This document shows positions 36,339 through 47,897 of a stretch of 64,000 nt of DNA, piece after piece. Location: assembly GCF_000218685.1 (NCBI RefSeq), contig NW_006763301.1, forward strand, positions 124,001 to 188,000, read 5' to 3'. Position numbers and translations under genes: made by a program. The stretch comes from Serpula lacrymans var. lacrymans S7.9. Taxonomy: Eukaryota; Basidiomycota; Agaricomycetes; Boletales; Serpulaceae. A model generated the notes under the pieces. It searched no databases, was not told where the DNA came from, and saw nothing but the letters and a program-made list of their open reading frames with translations. Position 1 is the first letter of the stretch; each line of letters begins with the position of its first letter.

Positions 36339-38234
36339 ATGTCCTCTCCCCGCAACGTCGTCGTCGTCGTCGGCGCTGGTCCTGTGGGATGTCTCGCTGC
36401 TCTAGCTCTCGCAAAGATGGGCTGGAGCGTGCACATATACGAAGCAAGACCTGGTCCGTGCACCCCTCTCGTTATATGTTTGTTCTCATTTTCCTCTAGA
36501 TTTACGGCTACCATCATCGAAGACTGCTGCCCAACAGCGATCTATCAACCTGGCCATCTCCTCGCGGGGGATTGCCGCCCTACAGGCAGTCGACCCCGCT
36601 GCAACGGATAGGTTTTTGCAGACTGTCATTCCCATGCATGGACGGATGATCCACGACAAAGATGGCGGATTACATAGCCAGCTCTATGATAGGCACGGCC
36701 AGGTGTGTATGTACCTTCTGAGCGGCCCGTGTGACTACTCTACGCGCCATATCTATTCATAAGATCTAGACGTAGCTCATCTTCATCCCGCTTCTGCTGT
36801 CCCCTAGTGCATCAATTCCATAGATCGCGCCCTTTTGAACGAGGGCTTACTTGAAGAGGCTTCTGCCGTCCCGACCGTCCGTCTGTTCTTCAACCATAAA
36901 GTTCAGTCTATCGACTTCGACAGCAGAACGCTCGTCGTCCATGATGTGGAAGCGGATACGATTACCCGTATCGGATTTCATTTCTGCATTGGTGCAGATG
37001 GAAGCTACTCTGTTATCCGGCGACAACTCATGAGAGTCGTTCGGTTCGTCCCTATCCTTTTATTTCGTATTTCGTCCCATTTTATATTTGTTATTTTCCT
37101 CGCAGAATGGACTTCCAGCAGGAATATATTCCGCATGAGTATATTGAACTCAAAATGCCGGCAGGGAAGGATAAGGACGGCAAACCTAGCTTTTTGCTTG
37201 ATCCGAATCACCTCCACATATGGCCTCGCCATTCTTTTATGCTCATCGCTCTACCAAACAAAGTAAACACCCACGCTTCTCTTTTTTTTCTTCCCACATG
37301 TCAACAATTTTTCAATTCTAGGATAAATCTTTCACCTGCACTCTTTTTGCACCTACCACCGAGCTCGATCGTTTGACCACGCGGGAACATATTTTGTCTT
37401 GGTTCAAGGCTCATTTTTCGGATGCTCTGATATTACTAGGAGAGGACAAATTACTGCAAGACTTTGAGAAAAATCCACGCAGCCCTTTAATATCAACAAA
37501 GGTGTGTGCGTGTCTTCAGTCATGCGTTGCGATGCCGAATTTAATATAACATCGATGAACCAGGCAAGACCCTATCATTACAAAGACCGTGGCGTGATAT
37601 TAGGCGATGCAGCTCACTCCATGGTCCCCTTCTACGGCCAAGGTCTCAACTGCGGTCTTGAGGACGTAAGGGTTTTGCAAGCATTGCTTCGTGAGGAAGG
37701 TGTTACCCCAGACGGTGCCCTAGCTGAAACAGGCGACAACGGGTCTACTGACCAGAGGCTTCTTAATGCTCTTACTCGCTATTCAACTTCCAGACATGAT
37801 GACCTTATTGCCATATGTGACCTCGCAATGGACAATTAGTAAGTTCGTCCCTTTCATATGTGTTGCCATGATCCGCTCATTCGTCAATGTTCAGCGTCGA
37901 GATGCGTCATTCTGTGACAACACCCGGTTACATCTTTAGGAAAGCCCTTGACAACATGTTGTTTGCACTGAGTTCCAGAAAGCAATTCTCGCTATCCTTG
38001 CTCGGACCGCTCTTGTCGAGGGTTCCCTTTCCTACTACTCATCCCAGCGGCTGGCTTCCCTTATACACTATGATCACATTTCGTCCGGATATCAGCTATT
38101 CCACGGCTAAGAGGAAGGCAACGAGGCAATCGCACATTCTTTCAAGAGTTGGTCAGATCGGAGCCGCCGCATTTGGCGCCACGAGCTTCTATCTTCTGTT
38201 GGGAGCGTTGCGTCGGATACAGAGTCAAAGATGA
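36339..38234 (+). CDS. BNA4: Kynurenine 3-monooxygenase (FAD)
   Basis: Mitochondrial outer-membrane flavoprotein that hydroxylates kynurenine with NADPH and O2. Seven exons (36339-36453, 36500-36702, 36808-37043, 37106-37262, 37322-37501, 37564-37838, 37895-38234) give 501 aa. The FAD dinucleotide motif [18 protein letters not shown] opens the protein. [14 protein letters not shown] follows, then the DG motif [13 protein letters not shown] and the GD motif [21 protein letters not shown] hydrophobic C-terminal helix ([15 protein letters not shown]) followed by Arg-rich residues is the expected tail anchor. The product feeds the kynureninase encoded divergently next to it. Confidence 0.96.
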
Positions 38235-38796
38235 CATCTACGAATTATCAAACTTTGTTCACTTGATGAAGTTCCCAGTGTGTGTATTGTTATCTTCCTG
38301 CGGAAAAACAACGGTATCGGTGTAGAACTATCACGAGAAGTGTAGTCTAGAATTTACCTACAGTAGCTGTTAAGGGGTTCTTAGCGGTAATTAATCCGGG
38401 TACTGAAGTACTGTGGCAATGTTTTTCAAAACACGAGGCACATCAACTGAGAACAAGAACAAAGTGGCTCGCTCACATTGTGATCAAGTCTAATCCGTTT
38501 GAAGAAACATGTCTGGTTGCTCTATGAAAACACGATTTGTTCACATGTAAATATTTATAAGCAACAAGAACAACAACAATTCAACAAAGGAGTAAGCAAC
38601 ATAGCATCCCGGAAACGTTACATTATATATTCGTGAATATAGTTTGACCCGACACTGGTAACACAAAAAGAGTCGTAATTGTCGTTAAGGATTCTTCGAA
38701 GATAGGAGTTGACATAACAAGAAAATCGTCACTAGCGACGATGAAGAAGCCAACTGAGAGAGCGCGCAGAAACAAACAAGTCAACTCTGCTACTGT
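38235..38796. other. Intergenic region between convergent 3' ends
   Basis: Monooxygenase (+) and AT-hook gene (-) converge here. The stretch is AT-rich and shows no gene, consistent with two 3' untranslated regions. Confidence 0.5.
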
Positions 38797-39363
38797 TTAT
38801 TGACTCTTCGGTGGTCGTCCTCTTTTTCTTTTCGTACTTGTTTCTGGACTAGCTTCACCATTCCCCCCAGATTCTGCTCCTGCAGCAGTTTCTGTTTTAG
38901 ATGTTTTGGGTGGACGACCACGTTTGCGCTTCGTCACTGGTTCTTCTTCCCCAGATTCGTTTGCTTTTCTTTCCTGTAGAATACAGACGATCAAGCGATA
39001 AGTTAGAAATATACGTTTATAAAATGATATAATTGGTTTGTGGTACTTGCCTTGGGCGGTCTGCCGCGTTTTCTCTTGACTCCAGCCTCTGAAGAGGCGC
39101 CTGGTGCGGTTGAACCCCCTGATTTTTTATTTCTGCTCCCTTTGGGACGACCGCGTCCCCGTTTTACAGGTGCAGCATCGCTAACCTCACCAGCACCTAT
39201 ATAGAAGGGGGGATGTGTGATCAAAATGCCGGACAACAGCAGAGTGAACTGACGGGGAAACGTCCTGCTCACCCTCTGTTTCGTCAGCTGTTGGTTGTTC
39301 TCTCTCATCTAAATCGTCGAATTTATTATCGGCTACGGCTTCCTGCTGAGGAGAAGCCGACAT
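38797..39363 (-). CDS. Four-AT-hook chromatin protein (HMGA-like)
   Basis: Three exons on the minus strand (39273-39363, 39051-39196, 38797-38973) encode 137 aa. Four AT-hooks are present: KRGRGRPKGSRNKK, then three KRKRGRPPK copies, the last ending the protein as KRGRPPKSQ. Each would bind the minor groove of AT-rich DNA, so this is probably a small non-histone chromatin protein. The linkers are Ser/Thr/Ala/Glu-rich and disordered; no other domain is present. The second intron uses a GC donor (AAG|gcaagt) placed exactly between hooks two and three. Confidence 0.85.
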
Positions 39364-40275
39364 TGTGGAAGGCAGATGCGCAGCGATTCAAGGCGTGGTA
39401 GGCGAGGGTAGATAGCAGAAAGACGTCCGCGACGAGGAAAGAGAAGGAAAAAGCGGGGAAAGGGTGTGTGCCCTCGTTTTAACGAATAATTCCCCCTACC
39501 GAATATAGATGGATATGTATTGTTGTTCCCTCGCGTGCACATCTCGACCAAAACTGGGTCTTATTATTATCATTCAGCAATCTTCCTGTTCGTTGGTTGA
39601 TTTTTTCCCCTGATATTCGGGGACATACGTACGTAATTGCGAAACGCTGGAAATTAGGAGAAATCCATTTGTGGTGAGAATATATCGAGACTCTCAGGGA
39701 AAGTGGCAGCTGTCCGTTGATACGTTCAGAGATGCAAATGATGGAAACCCTGAGACAGCACACAGGGAGCAGACGTCGCCGTTGATCGCTGGCGCTGGCG
39801 ACGACAGAGCTTATGGCGCGCAGACCTGATGCTGAGGATATTTGTTGCAAAATAATCCTCCTCGGAAACTCATAAACGCTCGAATGAGCAGTCTGCTGCA
39901 AGGTCTGCAAAACAGATTGTAGGCCGCCGATCGGCGGTTTGCGGTTTCTGTTGCCCAAGTCAGTGAAGCTCTTCTTCTGTACAGCAAATCCGCGGTGACT
40001 GGAACAAGAACAGAGATGCATCGTTCTACGGCATTTGCGAGCCTAGCAGGGGGTAGCTTAGGAATATCGCCTACTAGAAGTACAGGCTAGTACTGATAGC
40101 GTAGGTCAACGTTCGAGACTCAAACCCCGCTTTGACTGAGCGGGCCGCGGAGTCGGACGCTTCCACTTCAGTCGGCGATATATTAAGAATAGTTCTCACG
40201 CCACCTGGAACAGTAACGTGTCCCACTGACCCGCATATATCGTGAAAGCATATTACTCCTGGCCTGCCCGACTCT
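39364..40275. other. Divergent intergenic region, AT-hook / OS-9
   Basis: Holds the 5' flanks of two divergent genes. A 180-codon minus frame (39479-40021) is open, but I recognise nothing in it and it overlaps the likely AT-hook promoter, so it is not called. Around 40120-40165 the sequence is GC-rich. Confidence 0.4.
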
Positions 40276-42106
40276 ATGCGCTCTGCTCCAGCCTTCGCTC
40301 TCGCTGTATGCGTGGGCCTGCTCCCGGTCCAAGCCCGCCTCCTCTATTCAGGCCCAGAGGATGTCCATGCGTTTCCGAAACACCGCGTGACTTTCCTCAA
40401 TAACCTTCCCGTCTTGAACGAAACCGCCCAACGGTGGTTACGCGACGGCTTACGAGGGGGTGCAAGAGAGTTCCTGGACGAAACATGGAATGATGATGCC
40501 TCTTGGCATACAGTGCCATCCCTCAAAGAAATCGGTAGTGGCGATATACACGGCGCTGCTGAATCGTCTAAAGTCTGTACGTCTGTCTGCTACTTGAAAG
40601 CATAATTAATTTATCCGTTTATTTCGAACCACACGCAGCCATTCGATGCACCCGCTTCGGGATACATGCTAGAGCACATGAAATTGGGACCGCAAAATTC
40701 TTTCCTATGCCTCGTTCCGCCCACACGTGATATTCCACAACCAGCGTCAGAAAATTCTGATTTAGATGCGACACTTGGACAAAGTTGGTCTTTATTACAA
40801 CCTTTATCCGGAAAGTGCCTATATGTACGCTGTTCCTTATTTCGCTATTGGACCGCATTTTTCTAATTTTGCCCCAATAGCACAGACAAACGTGGTTCAC
40901 GTATTCTTACTGTCACAATCAGGAAATTCGACAGTTCCGTGAACTACCTCACGCACACCCCCATCCCCCAGGTGATTAAATATTTTTTTGATCTATTATT
41001 TCGGTTTACTCACCTGCATCCGTAACACCAGGAGGTTACGAACCAGCAGAAGATCCTGAAGTATGAAATTACAATTCCCCGTTAGATCCACTAAATTCTC
41101 ACCGTTATCCATTTTAGTGGGAATCATATACTCTTGGCCGCGCTCCTCCGCCACCAGAATCAAGCCCCGAGCTGACATTTGCCGAACAAGATGCTCAGGT
41201 GGCCAACTTAGAGGTCGCCCGGGGACCTAGCTCACGCTACCTCGTTCAACGGTGGGGGGATGGAACTCCTTGCGATAAGACTGGAAAACCACGCGAAGTG
41301 GAAGTACAGGTCAGATCTTGTTTCTCCGAAGTGTTCTATTGTTCGCCGGATATTAATTTTTGAGCAAATAGTTTCACTGTTCGATGACAATGACAGACTC
41401 TATTCTTCTTGTGCGAGAGGCTAAGACGTGCTCGTATGTCCTCGTGGTACAGACACCCAAATTGTGTGGACAGCCTGGTTTCAAATCGCGCCTCGACACG
41501 CGTGAAGAAGCTTTCATCCGTTGCCGCGAAATTATAGATCCTCCCTCAGACAAATCGTCTGAGGAACCGCCCCAAACCGAATTGGCGGATTTCCATCAAC
41601 AGCCTTTACAGACGCCTACTGATACACTAAACGAGTCCAGCCGGCCGTTGCATCTCACATCGCGCCGATCACCTTTTACTCTGCCCGTTCAAGATCATGT
41701 GCAAGGCTACACTACCCTTGGCAGCGGGGAAGGCTCCAACAAAAAGGGCAATGCATATGACGAGATGCTAAAGCGTACGCTTGAGGCCATCTTGAGCAGT
41801 CCAGAATTACAAGCATTGAGCGGTGAAAATCCGCAAGTATTCATTGAGCGCACAGGGGAGAATGGCGAATTTGTACTCGAGATCGTTGAGGAGATTCCTT
41901 TGGACGAATTTGCGGAGGCGGGTGATGCGAATGTCAGAGAGGGAGAGCTGGACATCGCACACCTCGCAGATGTGCTCAGGAAAGCAGGAATCGAGGTAAA
42001 GGGCGGGAAGGAAAAGGACTCTGCGTCAAAGGCAAAGTCCAAAAGGGTTCAAGAGGAAGAGGGGGAGAAAGAGGACGAATCTCGACAGGGTAAAGACGAG
42101 TTGTAA
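40276..42106 (+). CDS. YOS9: OS-9/Yos9-type ER quality-control lectin with KDEL tail
   Basis: Luminal ER lectin that reads trimmed N-glycans on misfolded glycoproteins and hands them to the Hrd1 ligase (ERAD). Six exons (40276-40572, 40639-40824, 40881-40971, 41032-41060, 41118-41309, 41372-42106) give 509 aa. A signal peptide (APAFALAVCVGLLPVQA) starts the protein. The MRH domain spans about residues 155-290: WFTYSYC with the Gln of IRQF, the Arg of REVEVQFHC, then the Glu and Tyr of VREAKTCSYVLVVQTPKLC. These are the four mannose-contact residue types of the family. After a disordered stretch, a segment at 395-455 (EMLKRTLEAILSSPELQAL and VLRKAGIEV) is probably helical. The protein ends in KDEL, an ER-retrieval signal. 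Confidence 0.92.
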
Positions 42107-44200
42107 CTTTTATTGAGTTTTGCAATCTCATTTGTTTATCGTATGGGATCTCACCGTTTGCCAACCTAATGGTTTGTTACTCGGCTTAGTCTCCTACCCC
42201 ACAGGACAAACTTCCTCCAATTACTACTAAAATATATGGTCGTAGCTGGCTTTTCCCCCTACAGGCTTCTTGCTAAGATCTGGAATTGCCCTGGATGTGT
42301 GGGACATGGAGAGTCGTAACATTCAGCTGTGAAACGCGAACAATGATTTCTCAGATACGCGCCACAGAATTTCCAACATATTTTCTACTTACTCACGATG
42401 AAGAGGTGTGCACGTGTACGCACTACCAGTAAGGTCTTTCGATCTATTGAATTCTAGCTTGCCTATACTGACGCTTGCCCTTCTTTCCGTGACTTGATGC
42501 TGTTTCGTCTTATCTTTTCCGCTGGGTCACATAGCTTCTGTTTCCATGCATCTCATCAAAGAAAATTCGAGCTATAACGAGCGGTTCGTAATATATGTTC
42601 TGTGTATCCGAGCTGGCCAAATTTAACGTACAGTTCTAGATGGATGGGAATGAATATCCCGCTTTTATCGCCTTATAAACGCTGCTGTTGGACAGGGATC
42701 GATCGTTGATACGAGCTCTATTTATCGGCACGAAAACTCGGCGCATCAGTTCTCCCAAAAAACGAGCTGCAAGCCAGGCTCTCATCAATCTTTAGAACAT
42801 GATGGTCGGGTCCCTTGTTGAGGTATTTCATCAATTTCTTACAATAGTATGCTTGCAATATGTGCCCTTCAGACTTATCACAACAACTACCTTTTTTTAT
42901 CGCACAATTGCAAGCAAAATTTGCCAATTCCTCGCGGCTCGTACATCTTCCAAGCCAGCATATGCGGCACGCCGACTCGAAACAAACACCTCCTTCGTCG
43001 GACCATCATTGCGCCAACTTCTTTCGCAAGGCTGCTCCCTCCGAAAATGAATGTGGTTCCATGTCTTTCGACGAATTCATTGCCTTATAATCATTGTCAA
43101 CATCACAATCTCCGCTGCTATGTACCCTATACCCTTTCCGATCGTTTTCCCTTTTCTTTCCACCATTGGTGGTAAAGGGCGGCTACGCCGTCTTCCAGGC
43201 AGGACCCTCTGGATACCGAGTAATGTTTCTTTTACCGCAGTACCCTTCTTGTCCCCTGTCTCCATTTTCACAACACGAGCTGATCTTTTTTGGGAAGCCA
43301 CGACATCCCCCTTTCCCCTGGATCAACCTATCGAGGTCCCACCATTCTTCGAACCGCTACAGGATAAATTTAATATAGAAGAATATCTCTTATCGCCGCC
43401 TATACCTTTCTAGGTTTCTAAACCTGTGACAGGCTTTGTTGGGCATGGCAATTGCCTTCCGTACTCATCGTGCATTGACAACTAATGTCTTTGGGAGCAA
43501 CGTTCTCATGGTTCATCCCAAATTTCAACAGCAGTTGGAGCATGTGCATGAGCGGTAAGGCAGTGAGTGTCAATTTGCTTCATTGTCGCTATTTGAGGGT
43601 TAATCTAATACTTTTACAGATACTTTTACAGATTACATGTATATTGAATATTTTTTCTAACCACTTCTAGTAAGCTGTCAATTTTCCACGCGATTCTCGA
43701 GCTGCAAGGACTGACGCGCGTCATTTAGCTGATAGGAGCCATACTTACTATCGTCTGCAAGGCCTATCGGCCCTTCGCCGATCCTTCCCTTACGCGCCTT
43801 GATGCGCACACTAAGTATACGTTTATCAGTCTAGTTCTATCAGCATTCAGTTGAATGGATCGTCCTGCTGCGGATGCTGTCTAGTTTGACGTAAGAGAGG
43901 TCCTTTGTTTTCTTCCATCATTGAAGCTGGGAAGTTTTCCATTACTTTGGGCTTGTGTCTTCTTATCTGATTTCGTTGTGTCGCCCGTGTAGTTGTTTCT
44001 GTTTATACCACTGACTTGGACCATCACCTGGATCGTTTTAGCACTCTTTTATAGTGACTTGTGGCTTGGAAGTTGCACCTGCTATCACATTAAAGCGCCC
44101 TTCCTTTTATTGCCCTCGACCACCTTAAGAGCGCATTACCTCACCGCCCCTTAGTCACATATAGACACACCCTCCTGCCTCGAATACACGTGTCAATCTA
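42107..44200. other. Gene-poor region
   Basis: No gene can be supported over about 2.1 kb. Several overlapping frames occur at 42800-43413. One (43051-43413) ends with plausible-looking residues (IEVPPFFEPLQDKF) but lacks a start, splice context or family match. Confidence 0.45.
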
Positions 44201-46430
44201 TGATACTCTCAACTCACTATTGGAGGTGAGTTCAAGCATTCGCAGCCGTCAGAGCGCTGACTAGGATGGTATTTCAGTGATATATTCTGATTTAGCATCG
44301 CACGCCTATCGTTCCTAGTCGCGTACCGCGCCTCTCGCCTCCTCACGTCTTGAAGGCCCTATCTTGGGAGTAGAAGACACTCGACCTTGTTCTATCAGTG
44401 GAAAAGGAAAAATTCCCGTGAATATTGATTCGCGAATCAGCAGGCATCGCGAGTCGCGCGTTTCGTTGCTCCTCGTTAGGCTTTTTACCTTCCCATCAGG
44501 ACAGTCCCATGGACTTGGCCCTGCGGACCGTTTAGTGAAGCGCGTCTTCACACACAATACGTCTTTCTTCCCCTGCATCCTCCCGCTTTTACCTCATTTC
44601 CTACGTTCTGCGGTACTCTTACGCCATAATGTTCAAGTGGAGGCGGGCTTGACGGCCGTCCGCATTACGAGACGACATTATCTCCATTAATACTCTCAGT
44701 TGTGTTTTTTTTGTCGGTGCAGGACAAAGGGCCCGTTTAAGGGAACACGATCGAACGGATGATGGGTAAAATGCGTGTTATATATTAGGCTAACGGAATC
44801 CCATAACTTTGCCCATTTTATTCCAGGGTTGAATTATTTCAAGTGCGGACAGTTATCACACATCCCAGCCCTCGTTATTGGGTCTTCTGCAGCCCACAAT
44901 GCACCACTTCGCTTGGAATTTGCTGAGCTGCGACATCCGACCCCATAGATTCTAGATGCCATTCAACAACCACGGAGATTACTATTATTATTGGACATTT
45001 ATTCCATTTCGACTAGCCCTTTGTTGTCAGAAGCGACTTCTGCAGCTTCACAAGCTATCGCCCAGCGAGGACACCTCCTTATCGCTCGTGCATTAGGCCA
45101 GCACGACCCCTTAACTCGTTCAAATTTTCTTCGCACCCTGCGATAACCTTCCTTTCCGCACATAGCAGACGGGTCGAACACACGACCCCGACAGCACACC
45201 ACCCCATCCTCAATTCACTTCGTTTGCGAGACTGCCGTATTCGATGGCCACACGTGTTGAAGATCCTCGCCTGCCCTTTCTGTTCCGTGGAACGAGGTTT
45301 CGAACAAACACCTCGTTCTCGTATGACGCCGCTCATTAATATTTCTCATTTATCGGCATTTCCCCTCCTATCGCATATTGGCTCTGCAGCGTATCAAGCT
45401 CTAACGCATGTTTTGCTTACGGTGTGTGATGCTCCGATGGATCATAACCCCACGTGTTATATAGGATGTACGCTATCTCAATTTATCCTTTCTAGTCTCC
45501 TCCCAGCAAGAGAATCTTCTGAAAAATCCCAATCGAGCGCATCACCTCGCGGTACTTCCTCGTTCATACACTAGTAGTACGCTAGCGTAATCGCCCAAAC
45601 ACGATTCTGCTCTTCGAACTCGGTTAAAGCATGACATATTACTTCTCCGCACTATCGCAGGGACGCAGTCCACACAATGCATTACCTCACCTATTCAATT
45701 TACCCCGCCATGTCACCCCCGCTCTTACGCTATACTCAAGGTCGTCCTCAAGCGCGTAAACTTCCATGGATTCGCCTATCGCACGTGTTATAGAGTCTCA
45801 ACGTCACGCATACTCGACTGACTTTCCCCCCCCCTATTTGTTGCTGCAAGATACTCCTTTTTCGAAGAATTCGCGCATACATGATCCTTCTGTCTTCTTC
45901 ACTTATCGGGCTAGCGCGAGCCCCTTGCTATCGCATCTCTTCGAACACACTCGAGGGCTCGACTCAGGTGACCTGTTTGTCAAGCTCATATCGCAGAAAG
46001 CCGATCAATCCTATGACCTCCCTTCGTCATTACCTTGCGATACGACACAACGGTACCGCAGCTGATATCAAAACAGCGTCCGTTACCGTCATCAGCAACA
46101 AAAACTGATATTCACACGTCATCCGCACTCCTACGACGACGTTGATATTTATCGTCTCGACATCCCGCTTCAAAATTATGCCCAGCACGCGCTCAGCGGG
46201 TCATAAGGTAAAAGGACCGTCTGATAATCAAAGTTGGCATGGCGCTTCTTCATGACGCAAGACGGGTGCGACTAGCTCGGTGCGATTACTTCATGTATCA
46301 TACTCGAGGACTCGTGGAATATAACAAGTGCTCGCTCTTGACATAATCCGGTGATGGCGCTGTTGCTCCGGCGTGCGTTTAATAAGGGCTGTGACGCGAA
46401 AGAGACCCGAAAACGCTATCAATATTGCCG
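44201..46430. other. Gene-poor region with recurrent TATCGC words
   Basis: No recognised gene. The hexamer TATCGC recurs seven times on the + strand between 45056 and 45995 (for example at 45056, 45080, 45369, 45653, 45777, 45929, 45989). Frames at 44364-44690, 45224-45574 and 45766-46065 are open but match nothing I know. Confidence 0.4.
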
Positions 46431-47897
46431 TCAAAGGGGAAAACCCATAGGACGACTCAAGTAGAATAGATTAACTTGACTGGGAGGGAGAGAACATATG
46501 ATGTAAATATTGAAAAGTGAAAGTACACACAACTTGGGAGGCCAAGTTCCAAGTATATATATAAAAACGATGCCCACATGGCCGTCGAAGCAAATGACGT
46601 GGAGGTTGCGATCATGAGCCACGAAGAATGAGAAAGGAAAAACGATATAAACGAGAATGAAAAAAATTCAAAAATCAATTCATAGGCAAAATAGTAAGGA
46701 AGTAATGATTGATAGGTTGGGGGTGGGGGCATGCATGTGGAGAGGATATAGAATGGGATCATCTCGTATCTTGGGGTCTTGGCTAGCGCTCTAAAGCACA
46801 GAAAAAACGTCCTCGGTTTCTTTATTTATTCGTTCGAATGTATCGAATTTTATGGGGCCCGTGGCGTATGGACAATGGGCGATGGAATGGACGACGGAAA
46901 GACGTCTCGAATGAGCGAGTTGACGACGGCAGAGAAAAATGCGATGCCATTTTGACGTGGGGGCCCGTGGAGTGTGGAGAACGGAGGTTTGAATACCGGG
47001 GGGAAAGTCGCGCGTGCGTGCGCTGGGGTGGGAGCGTTGCGTGGAGTTTTGGTGATGTACGATGGGGCCGAGTGTCGATGGGGTCCGATGGTGTCGATGG
47101 GGCCGAGAAATGTCGATGGTGTCGAGCGTTCGTCGTCCGCGCCGCCGTCTGGGCATGAACATGCAAGGGTTTTTTTAAATAAAAGAACAAAAAAGTCCAA
47201 AGTCAAAAATCAAAGAACGTCCAAACGAAATCAAAGAAAAAAAGAACAAACTCGGAGAAAAAGTTATCATCATCCATATGAGACAAAAACGTGCCTTTGA
47301 GCTGCCAAGTTCGTAGCTGCGCATATCAGTAAAGTTGAACAGATAGATAGATAGATGTATGGAGAAAGGTGAGTGAGCGAGAGAGTAAAAATAATTTCAT
47401 TTTATTCACATTATGCCATCTTTCGTTACTGGTGTCAAATCAAAAGTGTAAAGAAGAGAAATAAACAAAAAGATGATGAAACAAAAGAAAAAAGTCGTCG
47501 TCGTTTTGCATGGAAAGAAAGGGTGGCGAATGGCGACAACTCGCGTCCAAGTACAGGTTTTTTTAAAAGTAGAACGAACGAACGGAGGGAAAGAGGGAAA
47601 ATGAATATATATATATATATATATATATATCTTTAAGAAAATAAAATCCAGCACAGATAGGATGAGGGAGAGGACGAGAGCGGGGACTGTCGTGACGAGG
47701 ATCGCACACGGACAAGGCGCGGATGGGAATGGCGATAAAGTCAAGTGGGGAGAGGGGAAAAAGGGCTAGACGCATCCATCCATCGTCCCATCCCCCTCCG
47801 ACTTGAGGACCCAAACGCGAACGTCGGGGCGTCACAACCTCGACTCGACTCGGGGGGGATGCAACCGCACCCAACGCACATCGAACGACGACGAGCC
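46431..47897. other. Kinase 3' flank with simple repeats
   Basis: Lies downstream of the minus-strand kinase stop and is probably its 3' untranslated region plus spacer. It contains a degenerate GTCGATGG repeat near 47070-47125 and an AT microsatellite at 47605-47630. Open frames here are repeat by-products. Confidence 0.45.
47605..47630. repeat. (AT)13 microsatellite
   Basis: Thirteen AT dinucleotides in a row, about 270 bp beyond the kinase stop codon. Confidence 0.95.

Noticed and set aside
39479..40021. 180-codon minus-strand frame
   Set aside because: No recognisable domain, basic composition typical of a chance frame, and it sits in the AT-hook/OS-9 divergent promoter.
40060..40170. 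tRNA-like GC-rich stretch before OS-9
   Set aside because: A T-loop-like word is present, but no cloverleaf with matching acceptor and anticodon stems could be drawn.
43051..43413. Possible cytochrome P450 start (LRRLPG-like words)
   Set aside because: The short match is not followed by any P450 motif, such as the heme-binding cysteine region, in any frame nearby.
45224..46065. Two successive + frames as a novel gene
   Set aside because: No consistent splice joins, no similarity, and codon content like the surrounding noncoding sequence.
46838..47206. Overlapping open frames on both strands near 47 kb
   Set aside because: They arise from the GTCGATGG-type simple repeat and stop-poor GC-rich sequence, with no domain in any of them.
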